Source: Ligilactobacillus saerimneri DSM 16049
Lineage (GTDB): Bacteria; Bacillota; Bacilli; Lactobacillales; Lactobacillaceae
Reading direction: 5' to 3'
DNA length: 41,476 nt
NCBI RefSeq assembly: GCF_000423265.1
Contig: NZ_AUHQ01000021.1
Span: 1-41,476, forward strand
Made by a program: the position numbers and the translations under genes
The notes under the pieces: model-generated
What the model was told of the DNA's origin: nothing
Database searches by the model: none
The model's input: only the letters and a program-made list of their open reading frames with translations
In this document: piece by piece, positions 1-8,175 of the stretch
Layout: the number at the start of each line of letters is the position of its first letter
How positions within the stretch are numbered: position 1 is the first letter of the stretch

Positions 1-213
<213 letters not shown>

Positions 214-326
214 AAATCTTAAGTCGATTAGACTCGTAAAAATTACTAGCGAATTGACATTCGCAAATGTTTTGCTCTTGCGTCTAGCAAGAAGCCCTAC
301 ACATTTGATTTGTCGAAACTTTGTTC

Positions 327-338
327 AGTTTTCAAAGA
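327..338 (-). promoter_or_regulatory. boxA-like antitermination element of the rrn leader
   Basis: On the minus strand the leader between P2 and 16S reads TCTTTGAAAACT. This matches the boxA-type sequence found in rrn leaders of Bacilli, where NusB/NusE bind to prevent Rho-dependent termination. It lies about 115 nt upstream of mature 16S. Confidence 0.6.
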
Positions 339-368
339 TCTACTTCGTTGTTGAAAAACAACTTTTAT

Positions 369-397
369 AATATATCATTCACAGGAATTAATGTCAA
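369..397 (-). promoter_or_regulatory. rrn promoter P2
   Basis: On the minus strand: -35 TTGACA (392-397), a 17-bp spacer and -10 TATATT (369-374). This is the promoter nearest the 16S gene, in an AT-rich setting typical of strong rRNA promoters. Confidence 0.85.
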
Positions 398-455
398 CAC
401 TTTTTTAAAAAATATTTTATCAAGAATTGACAACCTGTAAAAACAAGCGTTTATT

Positions 456-484
456 ATCATAACCATTATTATGATCAATGTCAA
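456..484 (-). promoter_or_regulatory. rrn promoter P1
   Basis: On the minus strand: -35 TTGACA (479-484), a 17-bp spacer and -10 TATGAT (456-461). It lies 87 bp upstream of P2, giving the usual tandem P1/P2 arrangement. The remaining sequence to 743 is AT-rich and holds no gene; a weak TAAAAT near 704 could serve the plus-strand gene at 744. Confidence 0.85.
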
Positions 485-743
485 CACTTATTTTTTGTTC
501 TCAACAGAGATGTAATATCTCGTGTCAAGCAACGATATCTACTATACTCACAACTGCCAGGGCGGTCAAGGTTTTTTTACATAAAATACCATCTTTTTTG
601 TTTTAGCAAACTTTCTGTGAACAACCAGCTTAAATGCCTTTTTAATTACGAACTTTTTGCGTTATATATTTTTATCGTTCGCCAATGATAATTATCCCCT
701 AATGGTAAAATAGTAATAAGGATTATTATTCAGGAGGTTTATC

Positions 744-2444
744 ATGGCATCAGGCAACATCAAAAAAAGTGCTCGCATTAAAGAAATCATTTCCGTCATT
801 CGCCGTCATAACGCTCTCAGTAATTTCAGTAAGCAAATCCATCCCCAAGAAGTCCGACAAGCATTGGAAGAATTAGGCCCGACTTTCATTAAAATCGGAC
901 AGATCCTTTCCACCCGCCCTGATTTAATGACTCCGGAATACATTCATGAACTTCATAAACTTCAAGATCAGGTGCCCGTTGACGACTACGATACTGTTTC
1001 TTCTATATATCAAGAGGCCACAGGAAAAACATTAGAAGCAACATTTTCTTCCTTTGAACACAAACCTTTCGCTTCTGCTTCCATTGGTCAAGTTCACCAC
1101 GCTACTTTACCAAGTGGAGAGAATGTGGTTGTCAAAATTCAACATCCTGCTGTCGCACAACTGGTTACCATTGATCTTAATTTGCTCCACCAAGCGGTCA
1201 AAATTCTCCGTTTCACTAGCGAAAGTAAAATTATCGATATCCGACAAGTTTATTCCGAAATCAAAAGTTCCTTAATTAATGAAATTGACACTAGTATAGA
1301 AGCCAAAAACGGTCAAGACTTCTATAAACTAAATAATGGTGAGGGGATTATCCGTGTACCGCGGGTATATCCTGATCTTTGCGCGCCCCGAATCCTGGTC
1401 AATGAGGCGATGCCTGGTAGTAGCATTAAACAATACTTACATACGGATCATCCCGTTAGCGAGCGACGTTACATCGCCCAAACTCTGGTAACGAATTTCA
1501 TCAAGCAAGTTTTTACAGACCGCTTTTTCCATGCCGACCCTCACCCTGGCAATATTCTCGTTGCTCCTACGGATGATCGGCACACCGTAACTAGCCGATC
1601 CTTCCATAAACAACTTGGTCCAATCTCAACACAAGTCACTAGTAAGCAAGCCTTACCTCCCTTACGCCTGATCTACCTTGACTTCGGTATGATGGGACGG
1701 ATCTCACCGCTACTCGCCGCTAATTTACGTAATGTTGTCACTGCTCTAGCCCTTCGCGATGAGTATGACATCACCCAAGCAGTACTTGCCATCTGCAATC
1801 AAACCGGACCTGTCGATCACAATGCTTTTCGTCAGGAGTTAGCCGTCTTTTTGAAGCCATTTTTTACAACCAACATCGTTGATCTTAATTTGGCAACCAT
1901 ACTGTTCGACATTGTCAAGCTATGTCGCCGCTACAACCTCCAAATTAAAAGTGAGGCAATAACCTTAATCAAAGCCGTTGCATCCTTAGAGTCTACTATT
2001 GCCCAGCTTGACCCCAACCTATCTTTACTAGATATCGCCCGTCCTTTTGCTCTCAAAGAATGGTTCCAACAAATCGACCTGCATGCTAGCTTACAAGATA
2101 ACCTTCTGCTATTCGGTCAATCATTGCAGGATGTTCCGCACATCCCACGTAAAATCAACCACCTCCTCGACACCTTGGAGAGTGGTCAAAGTCAAATCAA
2201 CCTCCATCACACTGGCTTAACCAAATTCGTTAGTAAATTAGAACGATTGACTAATCGAATTGTCATCGCCATCATCCTCGCGGCTGTCATCTTGGGATCA
2301 TCACTTTTAGTTCAAGTCAGTGCAGACCACCCATATATTGCACGCATTGGGATTATTGGATATTGCATTGCCCTAACCATCATTCTCGGAATGTTGGGAC
2401 GAAGTTGGTATGATCATTGGCGTAAAAAACATCATCGTAAATAA
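744..2444 (+). CDS. AarF/UbiB-family (ABC1/ADCK) atypical kinase, membrane-anchored
   Basis: 566 residues. The UbiB-family hallmarks are clear: KIGQ (residues 50-53, the inhibitory KxGQ motif), the Ala-rich loop FASASIGQVHHA (about 109-120), Lys131 in VVVKIQHP, the catalytic HADPHPGN (263-270) and LDFG (312-315). Two hydrophobic helices at the C-terminus (about 500-550) should anchor it in the membrane. Family members are ATPases/kinases tied to ubiquinone biosynthesis where quinones are made. In lactobacilli, which mostly lack ubiquinone, the role is unclear and lipid handling is only a guess. About 30 extra residues separate HADPHPGN from DFG. The start is set by AGGAGG at 732-737. It stands alone, divergent from the rRNA operon. 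Confidence 0.88.
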   Translation: MASGNIKKSARIKEIISVIRRHNALSNFSKQIHPQEVRQALEELGPTFIKIGQILSTRPDLMTPEYIHELHKLQDQVPVDDYDTVSSIYQEATGKTLEATFSSFEHKPFASASIGQVHHATLPSGENVVVKIQHPAVAQLVTIDLNLLHQAVKILRFTSESKIIDIRQVYSEIKSSLINEIDTSIEAKNGQDFYKLNNGEGIIRVPRVYPDLCAPRILVNEAMPGSSIKQYLHTDHPVSERRYIAQTLVTNFIKQVFTDRFFHADPHPGNILVAPTDDRHTVTSRSFHKQLGPISTQVTSKQALPPLRLIYLDFGMMGRISPLLAANLRNVVTALALRDEYDITQAVLAICNQTGPVDHNAFRQELAVFLKPFFTTNIVDLNLATILFDIVKLCRRYNLQIKSEAITLIKAVASLESTIAQLDPNLSLLDIARPFALKEWFQQIDLHASLQDNLLLFGQSLQDVPHIPRKINHLLDTLESGQSQINLHHTGLTKFVSKLERLTNRIVIAIILAAVILGSSLLVQVSADHPYIARIGIIGYCIALTIILGMLGRSWYDHWRKKHHRK

Positions 2445-2449
2445 AAAAG

Positions 2450-2470
2450 CACCTACCCCTTGGTAGATGC
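2450..2470 (-). terminator. Minus-strand hairpin with T-run downstream of the aarF-like gene
   Basis: On the minus strand a 9-bp stem with one G-T pair (GCATCTACC / GGTAGGTGC, loop AAGG) is followed by TTTTTT. There is no T-run on the plus side, so it looks oriented to stop minus-strand transcription arriving from the right, although the nearest minus gene ends at 3974. Confidence 0.4.
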
Positions 2471-2577
2471 AACCGTATAATATATAGAAACCAAAGCATG
2501 CGCTTTTTTTGATCAGGAAACAAGCTCTTTTCTTTGACCTTTGTTGAAATCGTTGTTATTAAGCTTTTATTAAGTTG

Positions 2578-2594
2578 TTTGACTTTTTTTGACC
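2578..2594 (+). promoter_or_regulatory. CtsR operator upstream of hsp20
   Basis: The heptad pair TTTGACT-TTT-TTTGACC is a full match to the CtsR box (reverse complement GGTCAAA-NNN-AGTCAAA). CtsR represses heat-shock genes in Firmicutes. The box ends 6 bp before the -35 of the hsp20 promoter. A degenerate second copy (TTTGACC-TTT-GTTGAAA) lies at 2533-2549. Confidence 0.85.
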
Positions 2595-2600
2595 TTTAGC

Positions 2601-2628
2601 TTGACAACTCGTTTTTGTGCGCTATGAT
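2601..2628 (+). promoter_or_regulatory. hsp20 promoter (sigma-A type)
   Basis: -35 TTGACA (2601-2606), a 16-bp spacer and -10 TATGAT (2623-2628). It lies directly downstream of the CtsR box and about 30 bp before the gene's ribosome-binding site. Confidence 0.85.
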
Positions 2629-2659
2629 AAAGGCGTAAACAAGAAAGGAAGTAGTAATT

Positions 2660-3088
2660 ATGGCAAATGAATTGCAAAACAGATTTAACGATTTTATGAA
2701 TAGTGATAACTTCTTCAGCAACTTTGGTCGTTCTTTCTTCAATTTAGACGGCCATGATACCTACATGAAGACTGATGTCGCCGAAACTTCTAAGGATTAT
2801 CAAGTTAATATTGACCTTCCTGGAGTTGACAAGCAAGACATTCAAATTGATTTCAAGAACAATATCTTAACTGTTTCAGCAAAGCGTGATTCTTTCAGTG
2901 ATCAAAGCGATCATGAAGGCAATCTAATCGCCAGCGAACGGAGCTATGGACGGTTTACCCGTCAGTATCAGTTCCCTAATGTTGCTCGGGAAAAGATCGC
3001 TGCTAAGTATGAAGATGGTGTTCTCAAGATTACTCTTCCTAAGACTGATGAGGAAATTGCCAATAACCATCATATTGAAATTCAATAA
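2660..3088 (+). CDS. hsp20: Small heat-shock protein, Hsp20/alpha-crystallin family
   Basis: 142 residues, the usual length for lactobacillar sHsps. An N-terminal Phe-rich arm (FNDFMNSDNFFSNFGRSFF) precedes the alpha-crystallin domain (about 38-130), with VNIDLPGVDKQDI and, near the end, the strand pattern YEDGVLKITLPK. It acts as an ATP-independent holdase that keeps unfolding proteins soluble for Clp/DnaK refolding. AAAGGAAG sets the start. Expression should be heat-induced: a CtsR box and consensus promoter lie upstream and a strong terminator follows, so it is monocistronic. Confidence 0.95.
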   Translation: MANELQNRFNDFMNSDNFFSNFGRSFFNLDGHDTYMKTDVAETSKDYQVNIDLPGVDKQDIQIDFKNNILTVSAKRDSFSDQSDHEGNLIASERSYGRFTRQYQFPNVAREKIAAKYEDGVLKITLPKTDEEIANNHHIEIQ

Positions 3089-3115
3089 TCCTCACTAATT
3101 ATGAATAAAAGCAGG

Positions 3116-3149
3116 CATCCGTAGCACATAGTGCTACGGGTGTTTTTTT
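3116..3149 (+). terminator. Rho-independent terminator of hsp20
   Basis: A 12-bp stem, CATCCGTAGCAC / GTGCTACGGGTG with one G-T pair and loop ATA, is followed by TTTTTTT. Confidence 0.9.
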
Positions 3150-3176
3150 ATGATTACATCCACCTTTTTTGATTGA

Positions 3177-3214
3177 AGTAAGCGCTTGCAAAAAGGAGGT
3201 AGCTATGGTATAAA
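3177..3214 (+). promoter_or_regulatory. Promoter with cre-like site for the structured RNA at 3221
   Basis: -35 TTGCAA (3186-3191), 17-bp spacer, -10 TATAAA (3209-3214). The 14-mer at 3177-3190, AGTAAGCGCTTGCA, matches the CcpA cre consensus (TGWAARCGYTWWCW) at 12 of 14 positions and overlaps the -35. A near-identical arrangement precedes the small RNA at 36664. Confidence 0.7.
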
Positions 3215-3220
3215 ATAAGT

Positions 3221-3590
3221 GTAAGGAGTCAAGGGATTCCCACAATTAGAACGATATTTGAGATCAATCAATGTTTGCAGTTTCACTACGTACTAAGGGG
3301 GTAATGGAACCAACATCTGACGCCTGAATAGGCTGACATCATTTATGTTCTTGAATCAATAGTTTAGGATAATGTTTGTCACATTTGAATATCTGTTACT
3401 AATTGTTATATAAGAGAGTCTAGATCATCAAGGATGACTAGAGTGAAATAGTTAAATAAAGGACGTGGGAACAATAGATACTCCTTATTGCAAAACCTAT
3501 AGCCTTCAATGCTCATGATTACCGGGAGAGACCCAAAGCGGACTCCAACTGAGATGTTATGTATTAATAGAGCATGAAGGTTATTTTTTT
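3221..3590 (+). ncRNA. Unidentified long structured RNA (about 370 nt)
   Basis: There is no plausible ORF, but a consensus promoter precedes it and a terminator-like helix with a T-run ends it. Domain 1 is closed by TAAGGAGT (3222-3229) pairing with ACTCCTTA (3480-3487), then, after an internal loop, TTCCCAC (3237-3243) with GTGGGAA (3465-3471). Inside are GCC-TGAATA-GGC (3322-3333) and the hairpin TCTAGATCATC / GATGACTAGA near 3419-3443. Domain 2 is closed by CCTTCAATGCTC (3503-3514) with GAGCATGAAGG (3570-3580), followed by TTATTTTTTT. I checked by eye for RNase P, tmRNA, SRP and 6S landmarks and did not recognise any. The strand follows from the promoter and T-run. Confidence 0.65.
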
Positions 3591-3973
3591 GCTCTATTTT
3601 AACCCAATAATATTGGCTTCCAAATCCCCCCTACTTCCATTGAAAAAATAACTAGTTCAGGTCCTCATTCAAGAATGAATGGGGATTTTTTATAAAGTGT
3701 GTTTCTTAAAAAAAGAAATTTTATTTTAAAAACAACCGCCTACTAATTCACCCTTTTTCTAGTCCCACACGACATATAGTAATATATGCGCCTAAAAGCT
3801 CTAAAATCCTTATGCTCTCGCTTTAGCACCTATTTTTCTATATCTCGTATCCCCTATGTTTTAACCCTTTACCTGTTTGGCAGCAAAGAAGTGAGTGGGA
3901 AATATTAGTAGATAAAGAGAAAAACTGGGAGAAAACAATTTTCTCCCAGCTCCTACAAATTTGCTTCGCATTT
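3591..3973. other. Intergenic stretch without a recognisable gene
   Basis: AT-rich sequence with no credible ORF. It contains a plus-strand hairpin near 3660-3690 (TCATTC-AA-GAATGA followed by ATTTTTT), perhaps a second terminator for the RNA above, and the terminator at 3925-3949 of the minus-strand transporter. Confidence 0.6.
3915..3949 (-). terminator. Terminator of the EamA transporter gene
   Basis: On the minus strand an 11-bp perfect stem CTGGGAGAAAA / TTTTCTCCCAG with loop TTG is followed by TTTTTCTC. The same stem recurs at 36795-36833. Confidence 0.9.
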
Positions 3974-4888
3974 TCATTCCATTTTGCGCACTTTCTTTTT
4001 TACAGCTGGTCGATAGTTGAGTCCCAAGACCGCACCAATCACCAGAAACGTTCCGATATAATCAGCACTTGTCATTGACAAGCCTAAAAATAATACTGAA
4101 CCAATCGTAGCGGCCAAAGGTTCAAACGCATCCATCATGTTGGCCGTTGTCGCTGTGATGTGACGCAACGCTAGGTTAAGCATTTGGAACGGTAATAGGG
4201 TTCCGATTATGATCACTCCTACCACCAAAAGAATGGTCACCGGGGTCAGATGAACTGGCTCCCAAACCGGATGAGCAATCACCATCACAATCCCGGCCAC
4301 TAACAATCCCCAACCTGTTACTTGCCAGGACGAATAGCGACGTGTCAAGGGCCCCGGAGTCGTCATGTTAACCGCTGCTCCCAAAGCTGATGCCAGTCCC
4401 CACAACAGAACTGACACCGTAATCGTCATATGGGTAAAATGTCCCTCAGTGGCAATTGTTGCTACCCCTGTAAAAGCAATTAAGGCACAAATAATATCCA
4501 ATAACCGCAACGGCACCCGGCGGATTACCGTGTCATAAACCATCACGAAGAAAAGACACGTAAACTGTAAAACTGTTGCGATGGCTGCATTTCCTTCTTT
4601 TACTGCCATAAAATAACAAAATTGAACAGGAATTAAACCCAAGATACTATACAACACCAGTCGTCCAGCCGCCTTGCGGTCCCGCCAAATCACTGTCATC
4701 TGCTCGCCTTTAAAATGACCAATAACTAATAATATTGCCCCGGCCACTACCATCCGTACCTGCGTTAACCAAATAGCAGAAATCTGCTGATTAAATAAAG
4801 CTTTAGCCAAAAGACCTGAAATTCCCCACATTGAACACGCTAAAATAGCAACACCAACCCAGAATGCATGCTTACTTTGCTTAGCCAC
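3974..4888 (-). CDS. EamA/DMT-superfamily transporter
   Basis: About 304 residues with ten predicted hydrophobic helices in two EamA repeats; the conserved N-terminal MWGISG motif is present. Family members export amino acids, metabolites or drugs by proton exchange; the substrate cannot be told. An ATG in frame at 4909 has no ribosome-binding site. I prefer the GTG at 4888 because GGGAAGGAAG lies 9 nt upstream, giving a protein starting (M)AKQSKHAFW. The gene follows the 99-residue gene by 20 bp and probably shares its promoter. A paralogue with the same motifs lies at 19312. Confidence 0.85.
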   Translation of the reverse strand: MAKQSKHAFWVGVAILACSMWGISGLLAKALFNQQISAIWLTQVRMVVAGAILLVIGHFKGEQMTVIWRDRKAAGRLVLYSILGLIPVQFCYFMAVKEGNAAIATVLQFTCLFFVMVYDTVIRRVPLRLLDIICALIAFTGVATIATEGHFTHMTITVSVLLWGLASALGAAVNMTTPGPLTRRYSSWQVTGWGLLVAGIVMVIAHPVWEPVHLTPVTILLVVGVIIIGTLLPFQMLNLALRHITATTANMMDAFEPLAATIGSVLFLGLSMTSADYIGTFLVIGAVLGLNYRPAVKKKVRKME

Positions 4889-4908
4889 ACCAACACTTCC
4901 TTCCCTCA

Positions 4909-5208
4909 TTAAAACCACGGATCATACCGTTTGAATGGCAAAAATGACCGTTCCCGACTAATTTCAGCCATTTTCTTCAATAGTGCTTCCTCTGCGGGCG
5001 AAATATGCCAGCCCGCACGCAAAATCAATTCATACCGTAACCGCATGAATTTTTCAATGATCTGTTGCGGAGCCACTTGGCGGGCAGCTAAATCTGCTTG
5101 CGTTTGCTTGATCAGGGCATCCATCTTTTTGCCCTTGGGACTGTATACACGCGCAAAGTCTACCATTACTTGTTCAGCTTCAGCTGCGATCGTCTTCCGT
5201 GTTTTCAT
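4909..5208 (-). CDS. Small helical protein resembling a bacteriocin immunity protein (EntA_Immun-like)
   Basis: 99 residues, Lys/Arg-rich, without signal peptide or membrane segment, predicted almost entirely alpha-helical. The helical spacing (IIEKFMRLRYELI ... HISPAEEALLKKMAEI) and length resemble the four-helix immunity proteins of class IIa bacteriocins, which guard the mannose-PTS receptor. This is resemblance by eye, not a search result. No bacteriocin, leader peptidase or ABC transporter gene is near, so it would be an orphan. The RBS GAGGAAGGA lies before ATG 5208, and an extended -10 (TGCTATAAT, minus strand) at 5243-5251 is the likely promoter. It is transcribed divergently from the HTH-clpL operon. 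Confidence 0.55.
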   Translation of the reverse strand: MKTRKTIAAEAEQVMVDFARVYSPKGKKMDALIKQTQADLAARQVAPQQIIEKFMRLRYELILRAGWHISPAEEALLKKMAEISRERSFLPFKRYDPWF

Positions 5209-5319
5209 ATGTATCCTTCCTCAATTACATTTTTCTTTCGTAATTATAGCAAGAAACATCCCTTTCTCGCTGATTATTTTATTGCTCCTCTGTGCTTAAA
5301 TCTTAAGAAAAGGTTAAGT

Positions 5320-5337
5320 ATATCACAAAAGTGATAT
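5320..5337. promoter_or_regulatory. Palindromic operator candidate 1 upstream of HTH-clpL
   Basis: A perfect 7-bp inverted repeat ATATCAC-AAAA-GTGATAT. It shares the pattern ATAYCAC-N4-GTGRTA with the second palindrome; the two centres are 32 bp apart, about three helical turns. Confidence 0.6.
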
Positions 5338-5352
5338 TTCACCATTGTAATA

Positions 5353-5368
5353 TACCACGTTTGTGGTA
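5353..5368. promoter_or_regulatory. Palindromic operator candidate 2 upstream of HTH-clpL
   Basis: A perfect 6-bp inverted repeat TACCAC-GTTT-GTGGTA. It lies between a possible -35 (TTGTAA, 5345-5350) and the -10 region (around TATATA, 5370-5375), where a bound repressor would block the promoter of the operon. Confidence 0.6.
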
Positions 5369-5394
5369 GTATATAAGTCGTGGAGGTGAGAGTA

Positions 5395-5619
5395 GTGCGA
5401 ATCGACATTAAGGGTTATCTCGAACATAACCATCTAACTATTTACAAAGTAGCTAAAAAATCTGGTTATGGCTACACCACCCTACACAAGTCATTTAACA
5501 AGCAACAAACGAGTGCAACCTCGTTAAATTTACGTGATCTGCATGCATTGGCAGCCACACAAGAAGTGGCCATGTGGCAGATTCTCAAAGAACTCGAAGA
5601 ACATTATCTCAAAGATTAA
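5395..5619 (+). CDS. Small helix-turn-helix DNA-binding protein, probable operon regulator
   Basis: 74 residues. The segment NHLTIYKVAKKSGYGYTTLHKSF looks like a Cro/XRE-type helix-turn-helix (turn near KKSGYGYTTL), followed by two more helices ending in QILKELEEHY. No other domain is present. I chose GTG 5395 because GGAGGTGAG (5382-5390) is spaced correctly for it; the GTG at 5380 would overlap that site. It is followed after 49 bp by clpL, so the two are probably co-transcribed. The paired palindromes just upstream make autoregulation, and thereby control of clpL, the simplest reading. The ligand or stress signal is unknown. Confidence 0.7.
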   Translation: MRIDIKGYLEHNHLTIYKVAKKSGYGYTTLHKSFNKQQTSATSLNLRDLHALAATQEVAMWQILKELEEHYLKD

Positions 5620-5668
5620 ATCAATTTTGCATTTAACTATTTGAGCATTAAAGAAATGAGGGATATTT

Positions 5669-7792
5669 ATGGCAAGAATTCCAATGGATCCATTTTCAGA
5701 TAACATGGACGATATTTTCGACAATATGTTGAGCAATATGGGAGTTGATTGGCGGTATCATATCAATGGCCAAGAAGTATCTCCTGAAGAATATGCTCAC
5801 TATCGTAAAACCGGCAAGTTGCCTAATAATATTCAATCACAAGCACAACAAGGACAAGTTGGCCGGTCAAATACTAACAAACAAAAAGCAGGTATTTTAC
5901 AAAAGCTAGGGAGAAACCTAACCGCAGAAGCGCGGGCACATAAGTTAGACCCAGTGATCGGACGGGACAAGGAAATTCAAGAAACCGCCGAAATCTTAGC
6001 TAGACGAACCAAGAACAATCCTGTTCTCGTCGGTGATGCCGGGGTTGGTAAAACAGCAGTTGTTGAAGGGTTAGCCCAAGCAATTGTTCAGGGAAATGTA
6101 CCGGCAGCGATTAAAAATAAAGAGATCATCTCAATTGACATCTCTGGCTTAGAAGCTGGCACTCAATTCCGGGGCTCATTTGAAGAAAATATTCAAAAAT
6201 TGATCACAGAAGTCAAAGAAGCTGGAAACATCATCCTCTTCTTCGATGAAATCCACCAAATCTTAGGTGCTGGTTCTACTGGTGATAACGATGGGAGTAA
6301 GGGCTTGGCAGACATCATCAAACCAGCCTTATCTCGGGGTGAACTCACTGTTATTGGGGCAACCACGCAAGATGAGTACCGCAACACCATCATGAAAGAT
6401 GGCGCCTTAGATCGGCGGTTCAACCAAGTAGTGATCAAAGAACCTAGTGCAGCTGATACTTTCGCTATCTTGAAAGGTATTCGGAAGTTATACGAAAAGC
6501 ACCACAACGTTGTCTTACCAGATAAAGTCTTACAGGCAGCAGTGGATTACTCTATCCAATATATTCCCCAACGGAGTCTCCCTGACAAAGCTATCGACCT
6601 GATCGATATGACAGCTGCCCACTTGGCATCCCAACACCCAGTTGTTGATGACAAACAACTCGAAAAAGAGATCGCTGAACTCAAAGTTGCTCAAAAAAAG
6701 GCCGCAGCTGCTGAAGATTACGAACAAGCACAAGCTAAGAAACAACGCGTAGCAGAACTTGAGCATCAATTACAAAACCACTCCCAAGCACAAAAAGTCA
6801 CGGCTACTCCTGATGACATCGCACAATCCGTTGAACGGATGACGGGGATTCCCGTATCTAAGATGGGGGCTTCTGATATCGAAAGACTGAAAAACATGGA
6901 AGCCCGCCTCAAGGGCAAGGTCATCGGCCAAGACGAAGCTGTTGCAGCTGTGGCTCGGGCTATTCGGAGAAACCGGGCTGGATTTGATGAAGGCAACCGC
7001 CCAATCGGCTCCTTCCTCTTCGTCGGCCCAACCGGTGTTGGTAAAACTGAATTAGCTAAACAGCTCGCCCGTGATATGTTCGGCTCCAAAGATAGCATCA
7101 TCCGGTTAGATATGTCAGAATATTCTGATCGGACAGCTGTTTCGAAATTGATTGGGGCAACTGCCGGTTATGTCGGGTATGGTGACAATGGTAACACTTT
7201 AACCGAAAAAGTACGGCGGAACCCATACTCCATCATCCTATTAGATGAAATTGAAAAAGCCGACCCACAGGTCATTACCCTTCTCTTACAGGTCTTAGAT
7301 GATGGGCGGTTAACAGATGGTCAAGGCAATACCGTCAACTTTAAGAACACCGTGATTATCGCTACCTCTAATGCCGGGTTTGGCAATGAAAAACTGACTG
7401 GTAATGATCACAAGGATGAAACTATTATGGAACGGATTGCTCCATACTTCCGGCCAGAATTTCTTAACCGGTTCAATGCCATTGTAGAATTTTCTCATCT
7501 GACAAAAGAAGATCTTCGGGCCATCGTTGATTTGATGTTAGCTGATGTCAACCACACCTTGGCTAAGAAAGGCTTAGACCTTACCGTTAACGATGACGTT
7601 AAGGATTTCTTGATCGAAGAAGGCTATGATGAAGCTATGGGGGCACGGCCACTACGGCGGGTAATCGAACAACAAATTCGTGACAAGGTCACTGATTTTT
7701 ATCTAGATCATCCTGACGTTAACCATCTCCAAGCTACCATGGATAATGGGGTCTTGGTAATCAGTGCTCAAGAAAATAATCTTTCTGATTAA
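5669..7792 (+). CDS. clpL: ATP-dependent Clp ATPase ClpL (HSP100 disaggregase)
   Basis: 707 residues. The N-terminus ([22 protein letters not shown]) is the ClpL signature and there is no zinc finger (unlike ClpE) and no Clp_N repeat (unlike ClpC). AAA module 1 has Walker A GDAGVGKT (122-129) and Walker B IILFFDE (188-194). A short UVR-like coiled-coil middle region lies at about 330-370. AAA module 2 has Walker A GPTGVGKT (453-460) and Walker B IILLDE (522-527), then [10 protein letters not shown] (565-574). ClpL proteins are known to refold aggregated proteins without ClpP and give heat and acid tolerance. No CtsR box is visible upstream, although ClpL genes are usually CtsR-controlled. GAGGGA sets the start. 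Confidence 0.93.
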   Translation: MARIPMDPFSDNMDDIFDNMLSNMGVDWRYHINGQEVSPEEYAHYRKTGKLPNNIQSQAQQGQVGRSNTNKQKAGILQKLGRNLTAEARAHKLDPVIGRDKEIQETAEILARRTKNNPVLVGDAGVGKTAVVEGLAQAIVQGNVPAAIKNKEIISIDISGLEAGTQFRGSFEENIQKLITEVKEAGNIILFFDEIHQILGAGSTGDNDGSKGLADIIKPALSRGELTVIGATTQDEYRNTIMKDGALDRRFNQVVIKEPSAADTFAILKGIRKLYEKHHNVVLPDKVLQAAVDYSIQYIPQRSLPDKAIDLIDMTAAHLASQHPVVDDKQLEKEIAELKVAQKKAAAAEDYEQAQAKKQRVAELEHQLQNHSQAQKVTATPDDIAQSVERMTGIPVSKMGASDIERLKNMEARLKGKVIGQDEAVAAVARAIRRNRAGFDEGNRPIGSFLFVGPTGVGKTELAKQLARDMFGSKDSIIRLDMSEYSDRTAVSKLIGATAGYVGYGDNGNTLTEKVRRNPYSIILLDEIEKADPQVITLLLQVLDDGRLTDGQGNTVNFKNTVIIATSNAGFGNEKLTGNDHKDETIMERIAPYFRPEFLNRFNAIVEFSHLTKEDLRAIVDLMLADVNHTLAKKGLDLTVNDDVKDFLIEEGYDEAMGARPLRRVIEQQIRDKVTDFYLDHPDVNHLQATMDNGVLVISAQENNLSD

Positions 7793-7804
7793 TAAAAATT
7801 ATGC

Positions 7805-7832
7805 TTGCATTTTTCCAAAATTAGGTTAAAAT
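7805..7832 (+). promoter_or_regulatory. Promoter of the asnA T-box leader
   Basis: -35 TTGCAT (7805-7810), 16-bp spacer, -10 TAAAAT (7827-7832). The predicted start, near 7840, precedes T-box stem I. Confidence 0.65.
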
Positions 7833-7849
7833 GCAATTAATAAATTGAA

Positions 7850-8127
7850 AAAGCGATGAGAAAGACAAGTAGTCATTCCGATTCTTCCAGTGAGTTGGTA
7901 TTAGTGTGAAACCAGCAGACCCTCGATTGATGAATAACACTTTTTCGCAGTGCTACTGACCCAAATGAATCTCATTCAGAGTAGACTCAGTCGGAACCGG
8001 TCCGTTACCTCGCCGGCGGAGCATGATGGTGCTCTAGTGAGCTGATCCAGAACAAACTGGATAATTTGGGTGGTACCGCGGAACAAAAGCCTTTCGTCCC
8101 TTACAAGGGGGACGAAGGGCTTTTTTG
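7850..8127 (+). promoter_or_regulatory. T-box riboswitch, asparagine-specific
   Basis: The T-box core GGGTGGTACCGCG is at 8068-8080. The NGGU tail-binding bulge and the antiterminator are followed by a strong terminator, AAAGCCTTTCGTCCC / GGGACGAAGGGCTTT with T-run, at about 8086-8127. In stem I a candidate specifier AAC (Asn, 7936-7938) followed by A lies in the expected loop, which fits the genes behind it. Uncharged tRNA-Asn should stabilise the antiterminator and switch on asnA (and asnS by read-through). Confidence 0.95.
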
Positions 8128-8175
8128 TTGCTTTCCCCGGCTAATAGTTTTTATTTTTAGAAGGAGGCAATTGCC

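Noticed and set aside
3221-3590. RNase P, tmRNA, SRP or 6S RNA
   Set aside because: I did not find the RNase P core (GAGGAAAGUCC), the tmRNA ends or tag frame, or the SRP apical loop; 6S is usually near 200 nt and no clear 6S fold was seen.
4931-5334. Two plus-strand open frames opposite the immunity-like gene
   Set aside because: They are shadows of the 99-residue minus-strand gene and lack ribosome-binding sites.
5320-5368. Rex, NrdR or CcpA sites
   Set aside because: Spacing and sequence do not fit: Rex needs TTGTGA-N6-TCACAA, NrdR ACACWATATATWGTGT, cre has a CG centre.
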